A DNA stretch of 64,000 bases from Mytilinidion resinicola (lineage: Eukaryota > Ascomycota > Dothideomycetes > Mytilinidiales > Mytilinidiaceae). Where the stretch lies: assembly GCF_010093595.1 (NCBI RefSeq), contig NW_022985447.1, positions 1,467,523 through 1,531,522 on the forward strand. Reading direction: 5' to 3'. The notes beneath the pieces were generated by a model. The model was not told the origin of the DNA and searched no databases. It saw only the letters and a list, made by a program, of their open reading frames with translations. Each line of letters begins with the position of its first letter. The first letter of the stretch is position 1. The translations under genes were made by a program, and so were the position numbers. Positions 1 through 10,784 of the stretch are shown here, piece by piece.

Positions 1-1740
1 CAAGCTCTGCCAAGAGGCATGTCGCCAGGGCGATTTTGGGCTGCCCCGAACGTTAATGTGCCTTTCCCTACGGAAGTAGAGCATTCTAGAAAACTGGGAA
101 TCATTGCAGACATGCAATGCGGGTGAGCAACTCCAGAGTTTTCATCTCCAAACACCCAATCGTTTCTAAACAGGTGCACAACTAATGTTGACGCCAGTGG
201 CTGGTCGACAACACTTCTTACTTCCAAAGGCTCCCTCTATACTTTTGGTGTTCTCGATGGCTTGCACATGCCGCGCGAAGTCAGCTCTGACAGGTACGAA
301 CTCTTGAAGTATCCACCTGGGTTTCCTCAGTCCACGGACAGATACGATCCGGCAGTAGCTACGCGACAGTTCTCGTCTGGACGATCTCACATCCTAGCAC
401 TATCAGATAGCGGCAGAATTTGGTCCTGGTACGCCTTTTGTGAAGACGCGCTTCATGTCAAGTTCCTTCATGTCGACATCAACGAAGCATCGTCATCTTC
501 GAGCAGTCAAATTCTGACCGCGGACGCCACCCGAATTGGACGCGTTCGGCAGGTTGTGGCTGGGTGGAGCCACAGCTCTGCGTACATTTACGGGACTGGC
601 ATCATCTTGTGGAGCCCAGTGAGACGTCCGCGAGGAGAACATGATTCAGATATGATGTTAGTCGTCGACTCCGCAGTCGTACCGAAGACAAGCTACCAGC
701 GGACGAAGCATGCGTCTCGGCAATCTGAAGACGACAAGGCCCTCGGGGATGAAGTAGGCATGGTCAACAACTACATCGTGCTTGAGCATTTTGTTGTCTT
801 TGTTACAGATCTTGGAAAGGTGTTTGCCGCAAAGATCGGTGCCGAATCGACCACCACCGATATCATGGAACTCCGTCGCCTTCGGAACGGCACTGGTACG
901 CATTGGGATGTCCAAGGGTCTTTCCGACACTTCGCCTCCTTCAAGAATGACGAGGTCATCGTTGCCGACCAAGGCTACCTCGATAGATGCTGGGACGCGC
1001 GTTTTGACAATCCCGATCAGATAAATATCCAAGGCCTGCAGCGAATTCCCGCTCTCCAAAACACCGGCGTGATATCCGTTGCATTCGGCGACTACCACTA
1101 CCACGCACTCCACAGCAATGGCCGCATCACCTCCTACGGTAAAGACCCTCGGGGGTGCGGCGCGCTCGGCCTCGGAAACGAAAACGACTCCCAGGCCTTG
1201 ATCCGCGGCATCCACGTTGTCGGTGCCCGACGCGAAGGTCAACTGCTTCCCGAAACTTACACCACTGGCCGCCAGGTGTGGTTCGAGAAAGAAAAGCGGG
1301 AGTACATGCGCTTCATGGGAGCCGGTGGCAAGGATCCCGCTGAGGCAAGCGAGCGGATACAACTTGCTACTCACGAGCTCGCAGTCAGAGGCGAAGTCAG
1401 CGAGTGGTTCGAGCAGGAAACGAGGGACTGGGATAAGCGTCCCGAGCTTAAGGATGCAGATGAGGATGGCTTGGGTGCGTATTTTGCGCTGAGTGTGAGT
1501 GCGGCCGGGTGGCATAGTGGTGCGCTTGTGCTGGTCAATGATGTGCTTGCGGAGATGCTGCCTGAGGCTTGCAAGGGTGGGCCGCCGGAGAAGTCGCTGT
1601 ATGAGGAGAAGCCTTTTAGCTGGGAGTGGGAGAACTGGCCCAGGCTGAGGCTTGCGGATGGGAGGGAGATGCCTGGGGATGTGGAGTTCTCGGAGTGGAG
1701 AAATGGAAGGCCGGAGTTCGAGCTGAACTTTGCGGTTTGA
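1..1740 (+). CDS. RCC1-repeat SCF-associated factor (partial, 5' end outside window)
   Basis: The gene enters from the left edge: the frame is open from base 1, and exon 1 ends at 122. A 51-bp intron (123-173, GTGAGC...CAG) follows, then exon 174-1740 to a TGA. Joining the exons gives a continuous RCC1-type beta-propeller segment. Blade-like motifs are visible, such as G-W-S-T-T-L-L followed by G-S-L-Y-T-F-G at 200-250, GRIWSWY near 412, AGWSHSSAYI near 560, and a final GWHSGALVLV near 1507. By family knowledge, fungal RCC1/F-box proteins of this type (SAF1 class) are substrate adaptors of SCF ubiquitin ligases; the F-box would lie N-terminal, outside the window. The C-terminal tail is acidic and Trp-rich. 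There is no sign of damage. The substrate is unknown. Confidence 0.8.
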
Positions 1741-2994
1741 GACTCCTTATTGGTAGAGACTCACTACTGATGCAGCATCTCTTTATTGTTGTCCGTAGAG
1801 TTTCCTTACAGCGCCTGTAGTGTTTCATACCTCTTTTTAGAATTCTGGAATACATATATCAGTATTCCAAACTATTGATAAATTCGCCAGATCAACCCGA
1901 TGGCGGCAGGAGGGTGCACACAGATCGAAGACCCATTCCCCTTAGGGTTTCATCAGTGCATTGAAGCCATGCACTGGCCGCAAAGTGCGCACGGGTCTAT
2001 GACGAGGTATTGTACCAGACATTGCAGTGAGTGTGTCTAGCAAGTTGTCATTCAACGCCTCCCGATTACTGTCCGGCGATAGTCTATTTTTTAACATCGT
2101 TACATTTTATGTTTGATGAAACAAAGAGTCTAATCAAACAGCTCACCCAATGGCCATGGCTTCTTCATAGCGATAGGAAATGTTAAGTTTCTCTACACAG
2201 GTCTCCTGAAGGTCTTGCATTTACTTACAGTCATATTCTTTAGCGGTACGAAACGTCGACTCTATCCACAAAGATCGCTCAACGGCCTTGAATTTCCTTG
2301 TAGCCACATGATGAGGCGTATAGTCGACTGAGCCCGATCATCTTGCGGCTGAGTTTTGGAGCATAGAGTCAGCTAACTCCGATCATCTTGCGATCGAGCT
2401 ACGGAGCATCGTCGTTGTCCATGTCACGATGAAACACCTCATCATTCCGAGCAACTAATTAGAGCACTCGGTTCAAACAGCCACCCAACGGTCTTCCCTT
2501 CTTCTTGCAGTCATGTTGCACAGCGATACGGAACTTCGACTCTACCCGCACAGTTTCTTTAAAGGTCTTGCATTTCCTTGAAGTCATATGATGAGGCATA
2601 TATTCAACTAAACCCGATCATTTGTCGATCGAGCTTTAGGACATCGTCATTTCTTTTTGTCACTGTGAAACGTTCAATCGCTTTGAACAGTTAAAGGAAG
2701 CGCTCAGTTCAAAGAGTCACCGCATCTTGGCAGGAGTATAAGTATTTTCTTTCCATTCCTCGAAGGTGCCTTTTCCTGCAGCACACTTTTACTTCACGAA
2801 CCTCATTCTCAAATCAGCTGTCAACTCCTTTTCTGCACAAAAAACTCTATCTATCTTCAGTAGCTGCACTTCAGATAAACCCACAGCATCTCAGTCCCGC
2901 CGTGCTAGTAACAGCATCATTAAACATCTTCGACACCATCTCCCCCTTTCGCACCACCTCCACATCCAGCAATCACATTATCTAGTCCCGCAAG
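1741..2994. repeat. Gene-free stretch with diverged ~300-bp tandem repeats
   Basis: No convincing gene is seen. From about 2110 to 2740 two full and one partial copy of a diverged unit follow one another. Landmarks recur in the same order: a 'cgat.gaaac' start, 'cagctcaccca' or 'cagccacccaacgg', 'gcgataggaa' or 'gcgatacggaac', 'cgactctatcc', 'ggtcttgcatttcctt', 'atgatgaggc.tat', and 'cccgatcat..tcgatcgagct'. Compare about 2110-2400 with 2430-2650 and the start of a third copy at 2660-2730. The 2770-2990 segment is CT-rich and is probably the leader of the next gene. Confidence 0.55.
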
Positions 2995-3495
2995 ATGTGC
3001 AGAACAGCCATATTCGATCACGCCCGAGAAGGACAAGACTGCACCCACAACCACAGCACCTGGACCATAATCTTTCTCTGTTCTCTCTGCCCTGAACGGG
3101 CCGAACGCGGCCATCTCAGAAGCGCCCGCTTGATTTTCTCCACCGAACCCCAGGTCCTCTTCTTCTTACGTGCCGCCAACGACACCACTCCTTCCTTCCC
3201 CGGCTGGGACATCACACTCTGTCCGAACTGGAATGTGCAGAACAACATACGCGAAGAAATGACATTCAGCTGTTGCCCGAACTGCATGCGGTCCAAGTTG
3301 GGATTTGGGGAGTATATTGGCGCTGTACCGTTTCTCTTTGAGCTCAAAGAGGAGATGGAGCAGCTTGAGGACTGGCTGTTTGGGGGAGGGGCGGTGGGGT
3401 CGTTATTGGGTGATGCAGTGAATTATACATGGTGCCATCCTTGGGAAACGGGGTTTCTGAATGGGGTTCAGAATGGAGGGCAGAATGGAGCCTAG
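2995..3495 (+). CDS. Small Cys/His-rich hypothetical protein
   Basis: An intact 166-codon frame begins ATG-TGC after a pyrimidine-rich leader. The N-terminus carries Cys2, His9, Cys16 and His18, and a second cluster has Cys-x15-Cys-Cys-x2-Cys around residues 78-98. The spacing suggests metal binding but matches no family I can name with certainty. Fungal genomes hold many short hypothetical proteins starting 'MC' with such Cys/His patterns. The last dozen codons read Asn-Gly-Val-Gln-Asn-Gly-Gly-Gln-Asn-Gly and are encoded by the first units of the minisatellite that follows, so the C-terminus was probably altered by repeat expansion. It could be non-coding; the Cys pattern argues for a real gene. 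Confidence 0.55.
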   Translation: MCRTAIFDHAREGQDCTHNHSTWTIIFLCSLCPERAERGHLRSARLIFSTEPQVLFFLRAANDTTPSFPGWDITLCPNWNVQNNIREEMTFSCCPNCMRSKLGFGEYIGAVPFLFELKEEMEQLEDWLFGGGAVGSLLGDAVNYTWCHPWETGFLNGVQNGGQNGA

Positions 3496-3605
3496 AGTGG
3501 ACATTGGGGTTGACGTTAGAATGGAGGGGAGAATGGAGCGTAGAATGGAGGTTCGGATAAAGGACGGAACGGAGAATAGAATGGAGAATAGAATGGAGGA
3601 TATAA
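3465..3605 (+). repeat. Minisatellite, unit around 'agaatggag'
   Basis: At least ten copies of a 9-15 bp unit built on 'agaatggag' (with variants agagtggac and ggaacggag) run from inside the 3' end of the preceding reading frame to about 3600. Confidence 0.85.
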
Positions 3606-4345
3606 AGGGGCGTGACAGCGGGTCTGGTGTTTCCTGACTTAGATGGCTTGTAACTTGGTGTATCATATCTCCTACCTATTGTCTCTATGGGTATTTCTCC
3701 TTGCTTAGTGTATTTTGCGTTGTAAAGTTATTCGAGGGAACTCCCCCTCAGGTTTACGCGGTCTTCTCTTTCCGGCTAACTAGCGCCCTCTTATACCCTT
3801 ATGTAATCCGCCCCAACCCCTCTCTATTAAAGCGCATCACCTCCTACTACCTCTACTATCCCGTCTCATCATTCGCGCCCTAACCCGTCTTTTCCAATTT
3901 CCGCTTAATGAAGCCTTGCTTCTAAGCTGCATCTCACAGCCCTCTTACAAGGTTCCTTTCGCTTCACTGCGTCACCGCTTCGTCTAGAACCGTCCCATCC
4001 TGTCTCTCAACGCTTTTGTGTCTCACGGTCCGAGCTAGCTTTTAGCGCCTCGTCTCCTTGCTTGCCTATTTTCTCTACTTAGCTTAGAGAAGGAGCCGTA
4101 GATAAAAAGATAAAATTAGCTCTTTCTATAGTGTTATGAACTCCTTGTTCACCTAAAGATGCCTCAATCACAGATTGTACTTGTCTGATCTCTTGAGCCA
4201 GGTAACTTCCAGAAGTGAGGTTAGCATGGTTAGGTTTGGGTCCACTTACCAGTTGCTAAGCTGCAGGCTAACCGCAGACGAGGAAGCGTGAGGTATAAGT
4301 CTAACGTTAGAACGGGTCAAGGTGGCTTTAGTAGTATAGAAGGTG
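3606..4345. other. Gene-free stretch
   Basis: CT-rich, AT-leaning sequence with many stops in all frames. I see no gene or repeat that I can support. Confidence 0.6.
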
Positions 4346-4748
4346 TGTAACAAATAGGTTTGTTATATTTGCTGTAAAGATTCAATCTAATAAGTAAAAT
4401 TCAAAACATAAGTTGAGTATGAAGGAGAGAAAGCAACGCTGAGAACGACCGTGTTCTTATACCTTTCCTTCCTTTAGACAATTTGATCCTTCTCTGTCTT
4501 CTCTATCCTGCTCTGCTCCGAAGTTAGCAGAGCACCGATATCACCACAGAGCATGCTGTTATGCTCTGCTCTGCTCACTTAAGCCTCCGCCAAGATAGAT
4601 TATATAGAGAACATCACCTGACCCTTTGTTATGTGATCCTGCCCCGCGTATCGTTGTGCGACCGTTGTTGCTCGTTGATATCGCCTGGCGTTCTGCAACC
4701 TGCCCGTCACTGTTTCCTGTTGGCTCTCCGCTGGTCTTGTTCGTAACA
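4346..4748 (+). mobile_element. Putative LTR (~403 bp) with primer-binding-like sequence after it
   Basis: The segment starts TGTAACAAAT and ends TTCGTAACA, the usual TG...CA ends with short inverted repeats (TGT.ACA). It is followed directly by 'attatcagtg', which resembles the initiator-Met-tRNA half-site used as primer-binding site by copia-type elements. An internal 'aacataag...' AT-rich part and a TATA-like 'gattatatag' near 4600 fit a promoter. No second LTR, and no gag or pol frame, is seen nearby, so if real it is a truncated or solo copy. This is inferred from structure only. Confidence 0.4.
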
Positions 4749-4793
4749 ATTATCAGTGATTAACTACATATAGGAAATCCTGAATGGGCTGAC

Positions 4794-5495
4794 TCATGTG
4801 GCGGATACCTGGAAGAAAGACATACTTCCAGGGTCTGTCCGCCCAGGGGCCGTCGATCTTGCAACCTTGGAGACGCTCGAGCTTCTCGCCCCCAGTAACT
4901 CTCTTGTCGATAGGTAGGAGGTTGGGCACTCATGAAATCGAATCGCATCTTCCGCTCGGTCGAAGATTCGCAGGTGAGAAACGAGCTCCTCAACAACATT
5001 CTCAGATATCGAGGTCAGATTTCCAGTCTCCGAGTATTCTTTGAGAATTGCAAGTATCTCGAAGTGGTATCTGGTCCTCTGAACAGACTGCTTGGGAAAT
5101 ATCTTGGCTTCTCTCTTCGAGACAGCCTTTCCGCATGCCACACAGAGCCAACCAGGCGGTTGATTGAGTTCCCTGACGGCAGGAAAGTCTACCAGAAATC
5201 AAGTGTCCCTGATGTGGCTTGGGAAATTACCTATGTCTAGCCTTGTCTATTCTGCATCCGAAGCCTCGAATCACTTGCATTTATGAATCTGAAAAGGGAA
5301 ACACGACGAGACAAACCAGCACCCTCGAGGCGTGTTGGTTCCGTGGAGAAAGAGCTCGCCAGCCTTGCATTCGATCTGGGCTTTCATACGGAGGCCTCGA
5401 ACAAAGCTAAAGACTGCCGCGGTGAGCCAACTAGTCAGGTTGCGAGCGCCCAATACGCAGAGGATCATATCTTCTCTGGGCCTGATAATCTCCAT
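4794..5495 (-). pseudogene. Broken minus-strand reading frame, unrecognised
   Basis: Two coding-like pieces lie in the same minus-strand frame. The first runs from ATG 5495 to about 5323 and is hydrophobic and regular. The second runs from about 5195 to the stop at 4794 and starts around a C-x2-C-G-K motif that follows a Val-Arg-Glu-Leu segment. Three in-frame stops separate them (about 5271, 5247 and 5202). One or two introns could remove these, but no clean GT...CTRAC...AG pair solves all three. It lies just downstream of the PD-(D/E)XK-like gene on the same strand and could be a separate small gene or the remains of one. I do not recognise the product. Confidence 0.3.
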
Positions 5496-5606
5496 AGAGC
5501 AAGACGTTGTGGACAGCCCTTTATCCGCCGCACTAAGAGCACAAATCATAGCTACGCGCGGCCCAGGCGTCGAATACGTGTAGTTACAAAGGCCTCATTT
5601 CTGCCG

Positions 5607-8600
5607 CTAATTAAAGAACCCTTGAGCCAGCAACTCGTTGAGCTCTTCTTCGTCAAGATGGTCCCGCGCAAGTTGATTAATTCGCCGTCGCTTTCGAGGA
5701 GCCTTTAATGATGACGCCTCACTTTTTTCGTTCCCCTCACCATAGTTTCCTTCATCCTCGCTGATAGAAATTGGTTCATGAGATCGCTTCGACGGCCTAG
5801 GGGCAGAAGGACCTGCCTCATCGTCTGATATTGGACTGCTCTCTGCAGGATGTACCCGTTTACTCGGACCATCGTTGGTACCTTTCCCAGGATAAACGTT
5901 GACGGAGTTACTGGGTGCAGATCCCGTGTCGCTCGTCATTGGATAGGGATATCCGGGATACCTGTTTGTGAGAGAAGTCAACCTGTGACCTCGGGACCGC
6001 AGGAAGGATCCAAATTGTATCACCTCGTTCAAATTGACGGGTTCCTTTGTGACCATATTCCAATGCCCATGAGCTTCTTTGGGCTTCCACGGCCGCTTAG
6101 GGCTCTTGCCTTTCGCTGATTGAGTATTGCTCTGCCGAGAAGCCTTTGCGTAGTCTTGCACAGCGCGAAGCAATTCAAGTACCTTGTCAAGGAGGCTTTC
6201 GTCCAGCGTTTTCACGTTTGGACTGTTCCAACAGCCACCCCATCCGGGCTTTGAGTCAAGTCTCCGTGTCTGCAAGCACCATCCAGCCACCAGCTCTGGA
6301 GCCTTCTCTGACTGGACTATCTCCTCTATGAACCCGTCCCCCATAACGAAGAGGCATAATTCGGGGTACTCTGATACATTGCTGGGGTTTTTGGAAGTGA
6401 CGGCTAAGAATTTGTCGTGAATTATGTCCCCTGGGTTAGCAAGTTGCCATAATGTTGGGAGTGTCTGCTCCTCGTGATTTTGCTCGTCCAAACGAGTTGA
6501 CAATCGTAGGATGGACGACGAAGGTTCGTTCCTTCCAACTTTATGCAAGTTGTAAATCGAGGACACATATTCGCGGGCGTGTCCGGTACGTTCGGGCCCA
6601 AACGCAGCATCAAATCGATAATGAACTCCATCTTCCAACTCCTCTATCGACGTTAACCAGACCATCGATGACTCTTTAGTCTTTTTCCTGTTTGATTCCT
6701 GGGAAAATAGCCTACTTGAGAGACATGCCCGTGAGATAGTCGCGAACAGATTGTCCTCAATAGTTATGCTCCGAAACGCTCTAAACCAACCCACGAAGAC
6801 GTCTTTGTCGATGTAGGGAAGCTGAGAAACCTTCCAATCGCCGACAATTTTCTGGTCTGCGTGCCGTACAAGAGCTTCAATGGCGTCCACTGAGACTGCT
6901 AGATAGCTCAGCTCCCTTGTCTGCTCCCAGGACGGCGAGAGGTAAGCCGATAACGTGACCATAACCAAAAAGCATTTTGTCGGCCTGTACAAGTTCTCGT
7001 TCTCCCTATCTTTTCCTGTCCACATTTGTTCGATGTTATCGAGCGCTTCTGCGCTGACGCGCCAACAGTCCCTTAGAAATCGTAAGATAGCTCGCGCAGC
7101 ACTTTTGGCTTGTTCAGTTGTTCTCATCGACGTCATGAATGCTGATAGATTGTCTTCGGTGATGTAGAGCGACATGAAACGGGATCGTATGCTTCTTGCA
7201 TCGCGAACGGCACCGTAAGCGCTGTCTAACCGGTGATAAACACTTCCCACGACCGGCGGGATTTCATTTGCTGGTTCTTGGGTATTGTCGTCAAGACCTA
7301 TTTCCATGCTCGAAAAGTTTAGGCGATCTAGCATGGATATTACGTCACTGTCATTTGACAGACTATGAGTGTCACTCGCCGAGAGGGATCGAAGCTCGGA
7401 AATAATGGTCTCGCGATATATATCGCGTGCCCAATCGAAGATGTAGTCGATAATTAGCAGTAGGCGAAGAGCTCCCTCCTTTGGTACGAGCCGGCCATCC
7501 CATAGATCTACAATCCGCTTCATTCTGTTAGCCTGGGCTCCCGTGCTGGGGTAACGAGACTAACGTAGGTCTTGACACCAGCATCATACTTGATAAATGC
7601 TGCGGAGACTCGCCATTGTTCCCCCCTGTAGGATAAGAACCAAACCAACGGACTGGTTTCGGAGCTACTGTCCTCACCGACAGCATCGGCCAAGTCCTGC
7701 TGAAGCTCGAGCAAAGTTCGGATAGCAAAGGCAGTTTGAACCTCAATATCGCTGAACCCTTCTCGGCCTTTCTCGGACTTAGCCTCAATTACAAGAAAGG
7801 GGAAGAGGACAGGCTCTCCGTCGGCGCGAAATGGGGTGGACCTAATGCTTTCTCCGATTGTTTTACCGCCAGAAGATGCCCGTTTATCTTCAGACCATAG
7901 CAACAGGCGCTCAAGTCTCTTGGTGATTCGGAGACCATACACTCGATCAGGCTTTTCTCTTTTTTTAGGTAGATCGGCCATCACTGTCGGAGAGTGAAGG
8001 ATCTCCTCTTCTGCTCGATCATCGAATAGTAGCGATACACCCTGCTCATGACTCGTTCCTGTCAATTTCGAACGCTACATGCCAAGGACCAAGAACTCAC
8101 GGTTCTTCTTTCCATCGGGTAGGGTTGCAAGAGCATGGCAACCTTCTTTTGCGTCGTTCCTCTAAGGATTCTGCAAACTGGTTTGGCGCGCTTAGAGAAG
8201 CCTCCAACTCCGATCTCCAGAGTCGGGCCCGACAGGAACGGCTGTAAGGTCAGCCGGTATATCTTCCCCCTTTCGAACATATTCTTACCATGTGACTTCA
8301 ATAGTAAATCGTACAAGGATTTCAGACTCGAGTAAGAGTCTCCATCCTGCCTCGTTCCTCCTGCCTCTGTAGCACAGCATTGCCAGCTCCGCAATTCGTT
8401 CCGCCCGTCTTCTAGTTTGCTCTCTCCAGGGATGGAAATCTGAATCGACGCTGATGCTCTCCTGATAGAGTGAAAAATCGATGCGGCCGAGCTTTTGAAT
8501 ATCGCTGAAGGTCTTTGTATGACTAGCAGGCCATGCATTTCGGGTGACTGGCCCATCAAAATGAATTCTATATTTCTTCATCAAGGCGCGGTACTGTTCC

Positions 8601-8617
8601 TTTTGATTCAGATCCAT
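5607..8617 (-). CDS. PD-(D/E)XK nuclease-like fungal protein (4 exons)
   Basis: Predicted exons are 8617-8289, 8241-8101, 8051-7565 and 7517-5607, giving 955 residues. The introns (8242-8288, 8052-8100 and 7518-7564) are 47, 49 and 47 bp and restore one frame. Around residues 100-150 lies a CRSCR...CSC cysteine set. Residues 191-192 are Pro-Asp in 'EKPDRVYG' and residues 244-248 are V-I-E-A-K, together the order expected for a PD-(D/E)XK nuclease core. A conserved-looking block 'DLWDG...LLLIIDYIFDWARDIY' follows about 120 residues later. The long C-terminal half has no motif I know and ends in a basic KRRR stretch that may be a nuclear signal. I recall this architecture in fungal hypothetical proteins, but its role is unknown. 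The ATG at 8617 is chosen because no in-frame ATG lies upstream before a stop. Confidence 0.7.
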
Positions 8618-10338
8618 ATCGAAGTTTTCTCGGGCAGTTGAGAGAAGCGAAGCAATGCGTAGTGCTTTCGCGTGACAATATTTAGGGAAGGTTGAAAATG
8701 ATGGCTGTGCCGCAATTGCAGGTTGGATTTGAAACCGAGATTGCAACAACCCGGTTTCGCTTGGCAGCCAAGTCAGATTGCAGCCATGCTTGTAGGAAAG
8801 CCTGGTGATATCTCCGACGCGAGGAGTCGCTATGCGAGGGTCTAGTGAAGGAGAAGTACCGTATAATATGATACACGTCTCACCGCATCGCTGCTCACAA
8901 AATACGCTGTAATTATCACGCTGGACGTGCGTCGCCTCGACCAGGAATCCTTGATCGCTTCACAGCTGATCTGGACGCCGCCTTGACTGGACGCTGCCTT
9001 GGAATGGCGTCTGGACGTCGCCTTGGCAGAATGTCTGGACAGAAGGCCACCTTGAACAACAACTTGAACGACAAGCAGATTTCGAATGACATCTCAAAGG
9101 GCATCCAGGAGCTCGGTTAGGCTTATACAAGCTCGACTAACTGCAGGAGCTCGATTGAGCATGACGCTAAGTAGGGTCAGCTACGGCACATCGGAGAGGC
9201 CCAAACGGGTTTCTATTCCAGCTCTGTAGCATCTTGTTTGTTCCTCGTACTATTCCGACGCTCGCCACTCACGTACCATTACGACGCTCGTACTAGTCCG
9301 ACGCTCATCATTCACGTACTGCTACGACAGTCGTACTAGTCCTCATCTTGTACCAGTCTAACGCTCATGTACTGCTTCGACGCTCACAGACCACTCTGCT
9401 GGTCACCCTGTTCGTATTGGTCGGCAGTGGAGCGTTCACATATTAGTTAGGTCGGCGCCTTCAGCAGGGTAGAATAGCAGAAGTTTCATCAAGGGAGGGG
9501 AGCATCCGATGATATTGTGAAGCGTTCGTGAAGAGGGGCAATTTCCGCAGGGGATTTGGGGTTGCGGGACGTAGCCTCGCGGCTTCCGCGCGCGTCAGCG
9601 CTTCCCGCAGGGCAATTGTTCCTGGCCACATCTCCTGCGTGTAGCAAAACATGCAAAGCCACACAGCAATTGTCCTCCGCCGCCACTCCCGCGGAAAAAG
9701 CAGCAACAGGGGATGAGCCGTCAAGGTCGGTTTCTAGAACACGATGGTGAAGCTATTGTTTCTCTCGATGATCTCGCTCCCGTGTGTAGGACCCGATGGT
9801 CCTTCTGTGAAGAATCTTGAGCTGATATGCTCTACGGTCGCCCTGGCTGCACTTAGTTCATCGCAAGGCCTGATCTCGCTTTTGAACTCTCCAATTCTCT
9901 AAAAGAGCGGCTGAGCCAAATGCGAAACACGGCCTGCTTTTTGATTGGCGAATTAGGGCTCGGCAAGGAATTGAAGGAGCCCGATTGAGCGCCTTGGTGG
10001 AGCCTTTTCGAGATTGTCGCGGTGGGGTTGGCGGTGATCCATGTATGGGCTTCGAAACCTGAGCCGAGATAATCTGGCAAAGACGCTGACGGTATGCCAG
10101 ACGGCGAAGACGGTCACGACGCGCCAGATGGCGATGATGGCGCAGATGGCGACGATGGCGACGACCAACAACGATTGCCACAACGACTGTGACAGTGACT
10201 GCTACAACGACTGCGACAACGAAGGCGTACACGACGATGGCGGCAACGTCCACCGCAATATATAACAAGCTATAATAACGGGGCACATAATAACGACAGG
10301 CGGGCACGAGGGCGAGCACAACGGTGGGGTGGGTATGG
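8618..10338. repeat. Gene-poor stretch with short decayed tandem repeats
   Basis: No gene is supported. From about 8940 to 9050 a 'ctggacg(c/t)cgccttg' unit recurs four to five times. From about 9240 to 9400 a 'cgtactagtccgacgctcatcattca' unit recurs about five times. From about 10090 to 10235 the sequence is a gat-ggc / aac-gac-tgc trinucleotide-like repeat. Open frames here are repeat artefacts. Confidence 0.6.
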
Positions 10339-10614
10339 ACTCGGGTTGCAGCACTACAACCTAGGGTCAGCAACTCATATGCAGTAACGTATCAGGATAG
10401 CATGCTGATACAGGAGGAAGTAACAGGTAGTGCAACAGCAGTGCTGCAGCACAGTATCAGTACTGTATCAGGAAACAGGATGAATCAAGTAACGCGTCAG
10501 GAAGAGATACCACGTTATGCCCCCGGGGCTGGCCCCCCTCCTTCCCCTAGTATATAAACAACGAGCTAGACACCCATAGAAATCAGAGTTCACATCAATT
10601 TCAACCTGAGTTAT
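10339..10614 (+). mobile_element. LTR-like segment A
   Basis: It starts 'actcgggttgca' and ends 'cagagttcacat...aacctgagttat', with a TATA-like 'tatataaac' about 60 bp before the end. The same start, TATA position and end recur at 11845-12072, with a diverged centre. This fits LTRs of related retrotransposon families; no gag or pol frame is present. Confidence 0.4.
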
Positions 10615-10784
10615 GGCGAGCGCAGCAACAGCCGTCACAAGGTATAACAAGCACGGCGGCGGGTGGGCGCGATGGTCGCAACAGCTATCGCACGGGATGA
10701 CAAGCATGGCAGAAGGACACCAAAAGCCCAGGTTTCTAGGGTGTAGCAGAACGAATCTTCATTACCCGTCAACCGTCGTAAATC

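Noticed and set aside
8682..8876. Upstream minus-strand extension of the PD-(D/E)XK-like gene
   Set aside because: The same-frame sequence upstream of 8617 has no ATG before a stop at about 8895, and it is less protein-like than the part after 8617.
9858..10373. Open frames on both strands over 9858-10373
   Set aside because: They follow a trinucleotide-like repeat, giving Asp/Gly/Asn or Val/Ala/Arg runs without protein character.
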